DNA of 64,000 nucleotides from Pectobacterium punjabense (GTDB lineage Bacteria; Pseudomonadota; Gammaproteobacteria; Enterobacterales; Enterobacteriaceae): assembly GCF_012427845.1 (NCBI RefSeq), contig NZ_CP038498.1:3038001-3102000 (forward strand), written 5' to 3'. Positions 7,448 to 16,958 of the stretch are shown in pieces; position 1 is the stretch's first letter; each line of letters opens with the position of its first letter. Under the pieces are notes generated by a model, which ran no database searches, was not told the origin of the DNA, and saw only the letters and a program-made list of their open reading frames with translations. The translations under genes and the position numbers were made by a program.

Positions 7448-7775
7448 AGCATTGTATTCAATACGTTCCATCTGAAAATTGTTCCCGATGTACATTCCAT
7501 TTTCATCCCGCATCGGATGAATGTGGTGGTCAGATTTGGGGTCACGTTGGTTCGATGACGGCGTGACCCCAAAATGTCTTTTAACAACTCAAAAATCTCG
7601 GTATCAAGCCTTCAGATAAACGCCTTAAAATCCCCGTTCCACCCGGCTTACTCATGTATTTAAACCGCAGCTAAATAGACCTTGAGTTACCATTGAAGCC
7701 AGAATGAATACCTGATATTCATCGGGTAGTTTTGCATGAAAATACATCATCAAACACCAGCCAAGGTTAACAAAA
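7448..7775. other. Intergenic region with a 12-bp inverted repeat
   Basis: There is no credible gene. A perfect 12-bp inverted repeat (7535-7546 with 7562-7573; 15-nt loop) around GGGGTCACG may be the scar of an insertion element or a transcript end. The final 60 bases should hold the promoter of the hydrolase at 7776. Confidence 0.4.
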
Positions 7776-8948
7776 ATGCGACACTACTCTATGGCCAGCC
7801 TTACCGGAGTCATCGTCACCACAGCATTGTTTTGTATTACCTTTTCTTCCATCGCCGCACCACTGAATATTTCACTACAAAATCAGCAGTTTGAGGGTCT
7901 GATCAGAGAGCCACTTTCGTTGCAGGTAATACTGGATAATGGTAAGCCAGCAATACTGGACGCATTTGTTACCCGGCCAGTCGGCCAGACAACATTCCCT
8001 GTGGCGGTGATCACTAACGGTACCGTTGGTACTGCCGAATTTGATCGCTGGGAAATGAATCCAAACCGCGAATCGTCAACCGCACTCGCCTTTGCGCGCC
8101 ACGGTTATGCTGCTGTTGCCGTTCTGCGCGAAGGGTACGGCTATTCAAGTGGCGGTGCTGAATATTCAGGTGGTTCCTGTAAGCAGCCTCTGCATAAACT
8201 GGCTGGTGAAAAAGACACCAAGGATATGCTGGCCGCGCTTGAAGCAATAAGACGTCAACCCTGGGCCTCTCCTGATAAAGCGGTTCTGGCAGGCATGTCA
8301 GCAGGCGGCTTCGCCGTTCTGGCAACTAGCGCGGTTAACCCTCCCGGCGTTCAGGCTATAATCAATTTTGACGGAGGCAGAGGTTCCATTGATGGTAAAT
8401 CACTTTGTGATAAAGCTGGCTTGATTAAAGCCCTGACCACTTATGGCGCAACTGCACGTATTCCTTCTCTGTGGCTCTATTCCAGCAATGATCAATCTTT
8501 CACACCAGAAATAGGCAGAACATTTTATGAAGCCTATCGCCACGATGGAGGTAATGCTGAATTTATTGAAATGCCTGCTTTTGAAAGCAATGGACACGTC
8601 TTTATGGATACAGCCTCTGAGAATTTCTGGTGGAAACACGTAGCTACCTTCCAGGCACAACAGCACTTACCATCAGAGGAAGTCGTGACCTTACCGATAA
8701 CACATCTTGTTTCTCCCGCAAATCTTAATAACCTCTCAGGCGAAAAGGCGTTCAGAAAATACGAAACAGCACGACTTTATGAGAAAGCCTTTGCGACAGG
8801 CAAGGATGGGGCATGGGGGACAGCATACTGGGGGCGAACAGGTCAGGAAGCGGCTGATGCAGCCATCAGGAACTGCGAAAAATTCCAGCACAAGGGAACA
8901 ACCAACTGCACGGTATATGCCATCAATGATGAGGTTGTGGCACAGTAG
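7776..8948 (+). CDS. Secreted alpha/beta-hydrolase (dienelactone-hydrolase/esterase type)
   Basis: The 390-residue protein has a Sec signal peptide (hydrophobic 9-27, cleavage after SIAA). The core has the nucleophile motif GMSAGG (Ser175), an acid in SSNDQSF and a histidine in ESNGHVF. The family cleaves esters or small amides; the substrate here is not evident. After the core comes a cysteine-containing tail (about 345-390, GTTNCTVYAINDEVV) like the DUF4189-type 'stress' tails. ATG 7776 follows AAGGTTAACAAAA. It is a single gene with its own strong terminator. Confidence 0.7.
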   Translation: MRHYSMASLTGVIVTTALFCITFSSIAAPLNISLQNQQFEGLIREPLSLQVILDNGKPAILDAFVTRPVGQTTFPVAVITNGTVGTAEFDRWEMNPNRESSTALAFARHGYAAVAVLREGYGYSSGGAEYSGGSCKQPLHKLAGEKDTKDMLAALEAIRRQPWASPDKAVLAGMSAGGFAVLATSAVNPPGVQAIINFDGGRGSIDGKSLCDKAGLIKALTTYGATARIPSLWLYSSNDQSFTPEIGRTFYEAYRHDGGNAEFIEMPAFESNGHVFMDTASENFWWKHVATFQAQQHLPSEEVVTLPITHLVSPANLNNLSGEKAFRKYETARLYEKAFATGKDGAWGTAYWGRTGQEAADAAIRNCEKFQHKGTTNCTVYAINDEVVAQ

Positions 8949-8952
8949 CTCT

Positions 8953-8994
8953 GTCGCCAGCGCTTAATAAAGATTAAGCGCTGGCGACGTTTTT
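8953..8994 (+). terminator. Strong Rho-independent terminator
   Basis: A perfect 16-bp stem (8953-8968 with 8973-8988), a four-base loop and a GTTTTT tail follow the secreted hydrolase stop by four bases. Confidence 0.9.
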
Positions 8995-9085
8995 CATTCG
9001 ATGGGTTCCCGGAAAAAACTGTCTAGTCATCAACATCCATAAAATCTGAAACTGTTCTTACAGAATTACGCCTGTGAATTCGTAT

Positions 9086-10297
9086 TCACCTCACATGTGG
9101 GACAACGCGAAATAATACCAGCGCTATCAGGCAGGCCGTTGCCTGTATACCACCTAGCGTTGTGACGGCGGGAAACGTTAGCACCGAGCCTAGCCAAGTT
9201 GCCATCGCCGCCATTCCCATCGTCAAAAAACCAAGCAGAGCAGATGCCAAACCCGCTTCTTTCCCGAAAGGCGCCATCGTAATGGCTGTTCCCAGCGGAT
9301 TAGCTAAGCCCATTCCCCAGAGGAAGACAACCATCGACAAGGTATACCAGCTCAGTTTTGGGGTTTCCGGCCCAAGCAATAGTAAACTCCCACCGACTAA
9401 TGCGGTAGCAAGCCCCGCCGAAGCAATCCTTCGCGGGCCATAACGGCGAGCCAGCTGCGGCGCAGCTATGCCAGCACCAAAGACAACGAACACGGTGGAA
9501 GCAAAATATAGCCCAGCCTGGAACGAAGACAGCCCTATCCCACTCATCAGAATCGCAGGTGCAGCGCCGAAAGACGCAAACAATCCGCTCATCAACAGGC
9601 TCATCGACAGTGCCGGAAGAATAAATTTCCCATTCGCAACCAGGTTGCCGTACGTAAATATCACGCTCGGCATTGCGTATCGGCTCCTACGCTCCATGGG
9701 GTGCGTTTCCCCCAGTCCGTGAGCATAGAAGACCGCGATGGCAAAGGCCGCAAGCCCCACCACTATAAAAATCGCTCGCCACCCCAGTGTGGTGGTCAGT
9801 ACGCTACCCACCAGCGGTGAGAATCCGGGGGCTGCGGCCGTCGCGATCATCGTCAGAGACAACGCGCGCGCCAGCGTTTCACCGTCAAATAAATCACGTG
9901 CAATCGCGCGCGCTAACACTGAAGCAGTGCATATCCCCAGCGCCTGAATGACTCTTCCAGCAATCAGTGTGTCAAGTGAATCAGCAAGACCACCGACAAC
10001 CGTACCAACAATAAATATGGTGAGGCCGCCCAGTACGAGCGTCTTGCGTCCGTAGCGGTCCGACAATGGCCCCACAACCAGTTGAGCCAGCGCGAAGGTA
10101 ATGAAAAAACTGGAAAGCGTCAGACCCAGTTCACGTGAGGATGCCCCAAGCTGCTCTCCAATATCGGGAAACGCCGGAAGAATGATATTTGTGGACAGTA
10201 TGCTAATAGCCGAAAGACCTGACAATAACGCGACAATTTTTCCGGTTAATCGCGGAGCTTCAGAAGAATAGGGTTTCGCCATAATTTCAGTACTCAT
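9086..10297 (-). CDS. MFS drug efflux transporter (Bcr/CflA, DHA1 type)
   Basis: The 403-residue protein has about 12 hydrophobic spans. The MFS motif A appears as GPLSDRYGRK between spans 2 and 3, and GRVIQALG matches the DHA1 drug/proton antiporters of the Bcr/CflA group. It is expected in the inner membrane, exporting small toxic compounds with proton import. It is the last gene of the tetR-MFP-RND-MFS run; a gap of about 107 nt separates it from the RND gene, so it may be co-transcribed and under the same TetR control. Confidence 0.88.
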   Translation of the reverse strand: MSTEIMAKPYSSEAPRLTGKIVALLSGLSAISILSTNIILPAFPDIGEQLGASSRELGLTLSSFFITFALAQLVVGPLSDRYGRKTLVLGGLTIFIVGTVVGGLADSLDTLIAGRVIQALGICTASVLARAIARDLFDGETLARALSLTMIATAAAPGFSPLVGSVLTTTLGWRAIFIVVGLAAFAIAVFYAHGLGETHPMERRSRYAMPSVIFTYGNLVANGKFILPALSMSLLMSGLFASFGAAPAILMSGIGLSSFQAGLYFASTVFVVFGAGIAAPQLARRYGPRRIASAGLATALVGGSLLLLGPETPKLSWYTLSMVVFLWGMGLANPLGTAITMAPFGKEAGLASALLGFLTMGMAAMATWLGSVLTFPAVTTLGGIQATACLIALVLFRVVPHVR

Positions 10298-10404
10298 GGT
10301 TACCTTAGCGATAATGACTGGCGCGGGAATACGCTCCGCGCCAGTTGGGTGGTTTTCGTCACAATCTGTTGCCTGTGGCGATTGTCTTTTATCGGGGTGA
10401 CGGT

Positions 10405-13400
10405 TTATGCCGATGCATGTTTATCATCATGCGTCTGATTATCGGGGCGTATTTTGAACCAGATAGCGTACATCGCGGGTAGGAATACCAACGTCATGAT
10501 CGTTCCTCCCAACGTCCCGCCAATCAGGGTATAAGCCAACGTCCCCCAAAATACCGAGTGTGTCAGCGGGATAAACGCCAGAATAGCGGCCATGGCCGTA
10601 AGCAACACCGGTCGGGCACGTTGCACCGTTGCTTCCACCACCGCATGGAAAGGATCAAGCCCTTCCTTCTCGTTATGATGGATTTGCCCTATCAGAATTA
10701 AGGTGTTACGCATCAGAATGCCCGATAGCGCGATCAGTCCAACAAGCGCATTAATACCAAATGGCTGGTTGAAGAGCAGCAGCGTTGGCACCACACCAAT
10801 CAGCCCCAGCGGAGCGGTGAGAAATACCATCACCATCGCAGACATTGAGCGCACCTGTAAGATGATGATCAACAGCGTTATGGCGATCATGATGGGAAAC
10901 AGCGGCACCATCGCTTTGGTTGCTTTTGCCGATTCTTCAATCGAACCCGCTTGCTCAATGCGGTATCCAGCGGGAAGCGTATCAATGATGGGCTGTAGCG
11001 CCTTCACAATTGTCGCGGACACATCTGGTGGCTGTAGCGTTTCGGCTATGTCGCCACGGACGGTAATAGTCGGCGTTCGATCTCGACGTCGAAGTACAGG
11101 ATCTTCCATTCGGACCTCAACATCACCGATCTGCGGAAGGGGGATGCGTTGACCGGATGCCCCAACTAACGTCAACCCTTCTATTTTGGCGGGATCATGT
11201 CGAATATCCCCCGCGGCACGGCCTACAACCTGTACAGAACGGATATCTTCACGCACAGAAGTAATCGGAACGCCAGAAAGTAGGAACTGGAGCTGTTGAG
11301 CGATCGCACTTGATGTCAGCCCCACCGACTGCAACCGATCCTGATCCAACGTGAAATGCAACGTCGGTACACGTGGGCCCCAATCGGTGTTGACCGTCCT
11401 CATCATTGGGCTAGCCTGCATCACCGCTTCCACTTTGTCTGCAATATCACGCAACGTGACAGGGTCCGGCCCCATTACACGATAGGCCACCGGGAAAGGT
11501 GAATACGGGCCAAACACCAGTTGCGTCACGCGAACCCGCGCTTCGGGCGCTAGCCCATCAGCCGCCGCTTCACGGAGCCGAAATTTAAGTGCCTCACGCG
11601 CTTCCTGACTGTCCGTTAGCACAACAATCTTCGCAAACGACGGATCGGGTAACTCCGGTGCCATCGCCAAATAAAAACGCGGTGACCCTTGTCCGATATA
11701 GGTCGTGACAATTTTTGCTTCATCCTGTTGTTTCAGCCAGTCTTCGATCTTCGCCGCAGTGATACTGGTCTGCTCAATAGAAGTACCATAAGGCATTTGC
11801 ACCTCCACCAGCACTTCAGGGCGATCGGAGGTTGGGAAGAATTGTTTCTTGACCATCCCCATCCCGCCAATAGCAACCACAAACACGGCAATAACGGTGC
11901 TGGCCACCATCCATTTCCGCGCGATCACGCGCGTCAGTAAACGGCGAAAGCGGTTGTAATGCCGAGAGTCGTAGATGGCTGCATGCCCTCCCGCCACGGT
12001 TTTTATTTCCGGCAACATCTTTACGCCTAAATAAGGTGTAAAGACCACGGCAACGACCCAGGAGGCAATCAGGGCAATGCCGACGATCCAGAACATATTA
12101 CTGGTGTACTCACCGGCGGTAGACTGCGCGAAACCATTGGGCATAAAACCCACTGCCGTCACCAACGTACCAGCCAGCATCGGTGCCGCTGTATGACTCC
12201 AGGCATACGCCGAGGCTTTAACACGGTCGTATCCTTCTTCCATCTTCACCACCATCATTTCGATGGCGATGATGGCATCATCCACCAGTAAACCCAGCGC
12301 CAAGATCAAGGAGCCCAGCGTAATACGGTCGAAGTTTTTGCCGGAAGCTTCCATCACCACAAAGACGATAGCCAGCGTCAACGGCACCGCGGCCGCAACA
12401 ACAACGCCTACACGCCACCCCATGCTGATGAAGCAAACCACCATTACAACAAGCAACGCGACGAAGAATTTGATCATGAACTCGTCGACGGACGAACTAA
12501 TATTCACTGATTGATCGGTGACTTTCGTCAACGTCATGCCGAGTGGCATACCTTCATTGATTTTGGTCGTCTCAGCATCCAGTGCCTGACCCAAATCCAG
12601 GCCATTCCAGCCCTCGCGCATCACAACACCCAGCAACAGCGCTGGCTCCCCCTGATTACGAACCAAAAAGGTCGCAGGGTTTTCGTAACCACGCTCAACC
12701 GTCGCCACATCCGAGAGCTTCAGCGATCTCCCCTGCGCAGCAATCGGCGTTTCTCGGATCTTCTCCAGCGTGTCAAAAGCACCATCCAGACGGATAAAGA
12801 CCTGTGGCCCGCTCGTATTAATCGAACCGGCCGGCGTCAGCACGTTCTGACTGTTCAGCGCGGAGAAAATATCCTGCGGAGAAATGCCCAGCGTCGCGAG
12901 CCGATCATGCGAGAACGAGACGAAGATGCGCTCAGCCTGCTCCCCGATAATATTGACCTTCTTCACTCCCGGCACATGCAACAGACGCTGACGCAATGAT
13001 TCGGCATCGCGGACCAACAAACGCTGCGGCTCCCCTTTGGCCTTCAGCGCGAAGAGTGCAAAGGTCACGTCTGAGAATTCATCGTTAACCATCGGTCCGA
13101 TCACCCCCGACGGTAAATTCTTCGCCTCATCGCTGAGTTTCTTACGCGCCTGATAAAATTCTTCCTGTACTTGTGAAGGCGGCGTGCCGTCCTGCAATGA
13201 CAGCATCGTAAAAGCTAGCCCAGCGCGCGTGTAAGTTTCACTGCGGTCATACCACTTGAGCTCCTGCATCCGTTTTTCAAGCGGTTCGGCTACCTGCTCC
13301 TGCATTTCCTGAGCCGTCGCCCCCGGCCAGGCAGAAATAATCGTCATCTGCTTGACCGTAAACGGTGGATCTTCCGCACGCCCCAGTTCAAAGAACGAGA

Positions 13401-13494
13401 GAATGCCCGCGACGGTTATCAGGATAATAAGAAACAGCGTGATGGAACGCTCGCGGACGGCGAGAGCCGAAAGATTGAACCGCCCTTCGCTCAT
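10405..13494 (-). CDS. RND efflux pump inner-membrane permease
   Basis: At 1029 residues this is full length for the HAE1-like RND family. It has the N-terminal span, two large periplasmic domains and two six-span blocks. The proton-relay aspartates are in LALGLLVDDAI of TM4, and GFAQSTAGEY is in TM6. The sequence type (FELGRAEDPPFTVK) is closer to TriC/MexK-like pumps than to AcrB. It would form a tripartite pump with the MFP upstream (ATGA overlap of start and stop) and the outer-membrane channel encoded divergently. The substrate is not evident. Confidence 0.92.
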   Translation of the reverse strand: MSEGRFNLSALAVRERSITLFLIILITVAGILSFFELGRAEDPPFTVKQMTIISAWPGATAQEMQEQVAEPLEKRMQELKWYDRSETYTRAGLAFTMLSLQDGTPPSQVQEEFYQARKKLSDEAKNLPSGVIGPMVNDEFSDVTFALFALKAKGEPQRLLVRDAESLRQRLLHVPGVKKVNIIGEQAERIFVSFSHDRLATLGISPQDIFSALNSQNVLTPAGSINTSGPQVFIRLDGAFDTLEKIRETPIAAQGRSLKLSDVATVERGYENPATFLVRNQGEPALLLGVVMREGWNGLDLGQALDAETTKINEGMPLGMTLTKVTDQSVNISSSVDEFMIKFFVALLVVMVVCFISMGWRVGVVVAAAVPLTLAIVFVVMEASGKNFDRITLGSLILALGLLVDDAIIAIEMMVVKMEEGYDRVKASAYAWSHTAAPMLAGTLVTAVGFMPNGFAQSTAGEYTSNMFWIVGIALIASWVVAVVFTPYLGVKMLPEIKTVAGGHAAIYDSRHYNRFRRLLTRVIARKWMVASTVIAVFVVAIGGMGMVKKQFFPTSDRPEVLVEVQMPYGTSIEQTSITAAKIEDWLKQQDEAKIVTTYIGQGSPRFYLAMAPELPDPSFAKIVVLTDSQEAREALKFRLREAAADGLAPEARVRVTQLVFGPYSPFPVAYRVMGPDPVTLRDIADKVEAVMQASPMMRTVNTDWGPRVPTLHFTLDQDRLQSVGLTSSAIAQQLQFLLSGVPITSVREDIRSVQVVGRAAGDIRHDPAKIEGLTLVGASGQRIPLPQIGDVEVRMEDPVLRRRDRTPTITVRGDIAETLQPPDVSATIVKALQPIIDTLPAGYRIEQAGSIEESAKATKAMVPLFPIMIAITLLIIILQVRSMSAMVMVFLTAPLGLIGVVPTLLLFNQPFGINALVGLIALSGILMRNTLILIGQIHHNEKEGLDPFHAVVEATVQRARPVLLTAMAAILAFIPLTHSVFWGTLAYTLIGGTLGGTIMTLVFLPAMYAIWFKIRPDNQTHDDKHASA

Positions 13495-14600
13495 GGTTGG
13501 CTCCCGGCGACGCTGGCATCGCGCTGTTCAATCACTCGGATCGCCTCACCGTCATGCAACAAATGTGCGCCTAAAGCCACAATTTGTTCACCGGGCTGTA
13601 AACCGCTGGTCACCCTCGCCGTGTCATCACCCAACGCAATAACCTCAACAGGCTTCCACGACACGTTGAGGGGCTCACCCGAAATACCCCATACCCCCGG
13701 CCCTTTTCCCGCGTCATAAATAGCAGCGATTGGCACCTGAAGAACCTGCTCAGGTAACTGATCCTCCGCAATATTGAGCGTGACCGTCGAGCCAAGCGGC
13801 GCACTCGCCAGTGCGCCTTCAAGTACATATCGAGCTTCGAACGTACGCGTCTGAGGATCGGCAGCGTCAGACAGCAGTCGCAGTTTCGCGGGAATGGACG
13901 GTTTAGCCGCACCGTATAACCTTGCCATGGCCTCGCTACCGACCACGGGGCGTAACGTCTCAGGCAAATGTACGACAGCCTCCCGTTGCCCCGCTCGCGC
14001 CAGCCGAACGACAGGTTGACCTGCACTCACCACTTGACCGGGCTCTGCCAGCGTATCGACTACCACACCATCGGCGTCGGCCATCAAAACGGCATACCCC
14101 GTCGCATTACGCGCCACATCAGCCTGCGCCTGCGTAGCGTTCAGATCCGCTTTTGCCGTCTCGGCAGCCGCCTTTATCTGATCGTAGGCTGATGCGGATA
14201 TAGCACCTGCGGCAACCAGACCTCGATAACGAGCCTCGTCATCGGTAGCCTGTCGGGCACGAGCCCGGGCAGCGATAACAGCCTGCTGCTGGGCTTGCGC
14301 CTGTAAGTTGAGATCGATAGGGTCCAAACGCATCAAAGGTTGACCACGTTTGACGCTTTCTCCGGTATTGACCAGACGCTCGAGAATTTTACCTTGCACC
14401 CGAAAACCTAGATCGCTTTGAACCCGGGCGATAACAATGCCGGTGAACGCGCGAGAGGCATCAACGGCGCTCACCACGGTAGCCGATCTCACCAAAGGAG
14501 GCTGATTGCGCGGATCGTCAACGTCGGAAGCATCGCCGCACGCCACCAGGGCGAGAGGCAACAGGCAAACAGCGATAGTGGCAGATTTGAGCCGAAGCAT
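13491..14600 (-). CDS. RND pump periplasmic adaptor lipoprotein (MFP)
   Basis: The 369-residue protein has a lipoprotein signal with lipobox LVAC (Cys about 21). The adaptor fold follows: half-lipoyl GFRVQGKILERLV, a coiled-coil hairpin around 95-160 rich in Ala/Gln, a second lipoyl half (VLMADADGVVVDTLAEPGQ) and a beta-barrel. It links the RND permease to the channel. Its 3' end overlaps the RND start by four bases. Its promoter region contains a TetR-type operator at 14648-14671, just upstream of the start. Confidence 0.92.
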   Translation of the reverse strand: MLRLKSATIAVCLLPLALVACGDASDVDDPRNQPPLVRSATVVSAVDASRAFTGIVIARVQSDLGFRVQGKILERLVNTGESVKRGQPLMRLDPIDLNLQAQAQQQAVIAARARARQATDDEARYRGLVAAGAISASAYDQIKAAAETAKADLNATQAQADVARNATGYAVLMADADGVVVDTLAEPGQVVSAGQPVVRLARAGQREAVVHLPETLRPVVGSEAMARLYGAAKPSIPAKLRLLSDAADPQTRTFEARYVLEGALASAPLGSTVTLNIAEDQLPEQVLQVPIAAIYDAGKGPGVWGISGEPLNVSWKPVEVIALGDDTARVTSGLQPGEQIVALGAHLLHDGEAIRVIEQRDASVAGSQP

Positions 14601-14647
14601 GGGTTCCCTTATTACATTAACAGGACAGAAACCACATTCTCCAACTA

Positions 14648-14671
14648 GTGACCAATATTGTCAATGGTCAC
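14648..14671. promoter_or_regulatory. TetR-type operator, copy 1
   Basis: GTGACCA (14648-14654) and TGGTCAC (14665-14671) form an exact inverted repeat with a 10-nt spacer between tetR and the MFP gene. The half-sites and the spacing are identical to 15329-15352. Confidence 0.82.
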
Positions 14672-14675
14672 ATCT

Positions 14676-15290
14676 TTAAGGTGCCAGACTACGTAATATC
14701 AACGACGACAGTAATACCGCTGCTGATGCAGCTGTATCAAGGTTGTATTGCAATTGAACAGGGCTGATATAAGGGAGCATGACCAGATAGATCGCATTCG
14801 CCGTCTCATCCAACGGTGTCTTGCGTTCAAATTCCCCGGATTGTCGTCCCTCAAGAAGAATTTGCTGAATAAGCTGGCGTAGCTTTTCCTCATATGCTGC
14901 TGCTGAAGGCCACCGATCGCGAGAGGATACCGCGGCAATATCATAAATCTTGCGGTCATGAAAAAATAAGTCGCTACACGCTTCTGTCAAGGCTCTGAAC
15001 AGGCGTCTCAGTTTTTCTGAAGCCGTTGGCGCATCCGCGATCGCTGAATTGACAATATCCATAATCATCGCCAACCGATTAGCGCAGATCACCTCGCCGA
15101 TAGCCTGTTTGGAATCAAAAAATTTGTAGATGTAGGCCTTAGAAAAACCAATCGCTTTGGCCAGATCGGACACGGCTGTCTTTTCATATCCAAAATGTCC
15201 GAAGTGCTCAGTGGCAGCGTCCACTATCTGATCGCGGACGCTATGGTCCGACGGGCCGCGTGGGGAATGTGTATTCATATGTGTAGTCAT
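14676..15290 (-). CDS. TetR family repressor of the RND pump
   Basis: The 204-residue protein has an N-terminal TetR helix-turn-helix (about 18-63: IVDAATEHFGHFGYEKTAVSDLAKAIGFSKAYIYKFFDS, quoted in part). The C-terminal helical ligand domain resembles TetR_C of AcrR-like regulators. It is transcribed toward the MFP-RND-MFS genes and lies opposite the outer-membrane channel gene. Matched operators lie on both sides of it, so it probably represses the efflux genes and itself until a pump substrate binds. Confidence 0.88.
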   Translation of the reverse strand: MTTHMNTHSPRGPSDHSVRDQIVDAATEHFGHFGYEKTAVSDLAKAIGFSKAYIYKFFDSKQAIGEVICANRLAMIMDIVNSAIADAPTASEKLRRLFRALTEACSDLFFHDRKIYDIAAVSSRDRWPSAAAYEEKLRQLIQQILLEGRQSGEFERKTPLDETANAIYLVMLPYISPVQLQYNLDTAASAAVLLSSLILRSLAP

Positions 15291-15328
15291 GTTTCCAGCT
15301 TAGCTCATCGGGTCTTGATTGACAACGA

Positions 15329-15352
15329 GTGACCAATACGTAATATGGTCAC
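15329..15352. promoter_or_regulatory. TetR-type operator, copy 2
   Basis: GTGACCA (15329-15335) and TGGTCAC (15346-15352) with a 10-nt spacer lie between the divergent tetR and outer-membrane channel genes. The site is 25 bp before the channel start, where bound repressor would block RNA polymerase. Confidence 0.85.
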
Positions 15353-15377
15353 ATTATTTTTGGCTCAAGGAATTACT

Positions 15378-16880
15378 ATGTCATCCCTCCATCCCCTTGC
15401 CTTGGTTGTGGCCGCTAGCGTAATGGCGGGTTGCGCGGTTGGACCGGATTATCATCGCCCGGACGTTCCGTTATCGGATCGCTACCAGACTCCATCCGCC
15501 GTCCAGCAATCTGTCGCGAATCAATCCATATCAAATCAATCCATATTAAAACAGGGGAATGCAACTCAGGTTGCTACCTTTTCGGTCTGGTGGGAGAGCT
15601 TCAATGATCCCTTACTGAACACGTTAGTTTCAAGCGCACTGGTACAGAATCTTGATTTAGCCCAAGCGTCCGCACGAATGACTCAGGCACGCGCCGGGCT
15701 TGGCGCAGCAACAGCGGCTCTGCTGCCCTCTGGCAATATCAGCGGACAAACAGCACGGGCTTATCAGTCAATTGAAACGCCGCAAGGTCGGTTACTCAAC
15801 TCGACACCTGGCTATAATCGCTACGGCAATACCTATGAAACCGATCTTAACGCAAGCTGGGAGCTTGATATCTTCGGCGGTCTGAGACGCGGCCATCAGG
15901 CCGCACGGGCTGACTATCAGGCTTCAGAGGCTGGCGTCGCCGCCACTCGTCTAACCGTCGCCGCACAGACAGCCGATATCTATATCACGCTGCGCGGATT
16001 ACAAACTCGTCTGGCGATCGCCAACAGACAGGTCAACACCCAGCAAGACTTACTCGACAAGGTACAGCGACTCCACAGCAAAGGACTCGCCGCAGAGTAT
16101 CAAGTCCGCCAAACCGAAGGCGCACTTTCACAGGTTCAGGCTAGCGTGCCGGTTCTCCAGATAGGGATAGATAGCGCGATGAACGCGCTGGACGTTATGC
16201 TCGGCACGCCTCCCGGAACCCATCGCACTCAGTTGGCTTCTTCGGGCGCCATTCCACAGCCCCCACAGCGCATATCAACAGGGACACCTGCCGATCTGCT
16301 GCGTCGCAGGCCCGATATCATCGTAGCCGAACGCCATCTCGCGGCATCCAACGCGCGTATCGGGGCCGCCATCAGCGAGTATTATCCTAAATTCTCACTC
16401 AGCGCATTGCTTGGCAGCGCAACGTCAGTATCGAGCAGCAATCTGTTTTCCAACGCGGCCAGTCAATCGGCAGGCATCTTGGGATTGCGCTGGCGACTCT
16501 TCGACTTCGGCCGCATTAACGCTCAGATCGATCAGGCTAAGGGACAGGAAGCCGAAGCATTGGCAGCTTACCGTCTGTCAGTCTTAAGCGCGACCGAAGA
16601 CGTTGAGAACGCGCTCTCGGCACTGCTCAATCGCGAGACGCAGACAGCAACCTTAACCGCAGGCGAAACTGCGTTGGCTAGCGCACGTCAGTCATCTTTC
16701 ATCGCTTACCAGAAAGGGACAGCAAGCCTGATTGACGTCCTGCACAACGATGAGACCCTGTTGCAGACTTCCGACGCCAGAGCGCAGGCTCAGGCAGAAT
16801 CTGCACGCGCAGCAGTCGCTGCATTCAAAGCGCTCGGCGGTGGTTGGCAGCCTCCAGAAGCCGCCGAGAGGATGCCCTAG
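15378..16880 (+). CDS. Outer-membrane efflux channel lipoprotein (NodT/TolC-like)
   Basis: The 500-residue protein starts at the ATG at 15378, after AAGGAATT; an upstream in-frame GTG at 15345 lies inside the operator. It has a lipobox MAGC followed by AVGPDYHRPD, the hallmark N-terminus of the NodT group, and two OEP repeats with long helical segments (PADLLRRRPDI). It is expected to be the outer-membrane exit duct for the divergent RND/MFP pump and shares its TetR operator. Confidence 0.92.
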   Translation: MSSLHPLALVVAASVMAGCAVGPDYHRPDVPLSDRYQTPSAVQQSVANQSISNQSILKQGNATQVATFSVWWESFNDPLLNTLVSSALVQNLDLAQASARMTQARAGLGAATAALLPSGNISGQTARAYQSIETPQGRLLNSTPGYNRYGNTYETDLNASWELDIFGGLRRGHQAARADYQASEAGVAATRLTVAAQTADIYITLRGLQTRLAIANRQVNTQQDLLDKVQRLHSKGLAAEYQVRQTEGALSQVQASVPVLQIGIDSAMNALDVMLGTPPGTHRTQLASSGAIPQPPQRISTGTPADLLRRRPDIIVAERHLAASNARIGAAISEYYPKFSLSALLGSATSVSSSNLFSNAASQSAGILGLRWRLFDFGRINAQIDQAKGQEAEALAAYRLSVLSATEDVENALSALLNRETQTATLTAGETALASARQSSFIAYQKGTASLIDVLHNDETLLQTSDARAQAQAESARAAVAAFKALGGGWQPPEAAERMP

Positions 16881-16958
16881 GATACTCGCGTAGTTGTGCA
16901 CAAACATGCCATCGACTACCACCTGTACCGTTCACAATAAACCACCGGAGTGATTAAC

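Noticed and set aside
8014..8325. Minus-strand open frame inside the secreted hydrolase gene
   Set aside because: It lies fully antisense to a gene with a clear signal peptide and catalytic motif, and its own translation is arginine-rich and has no family resemblance.
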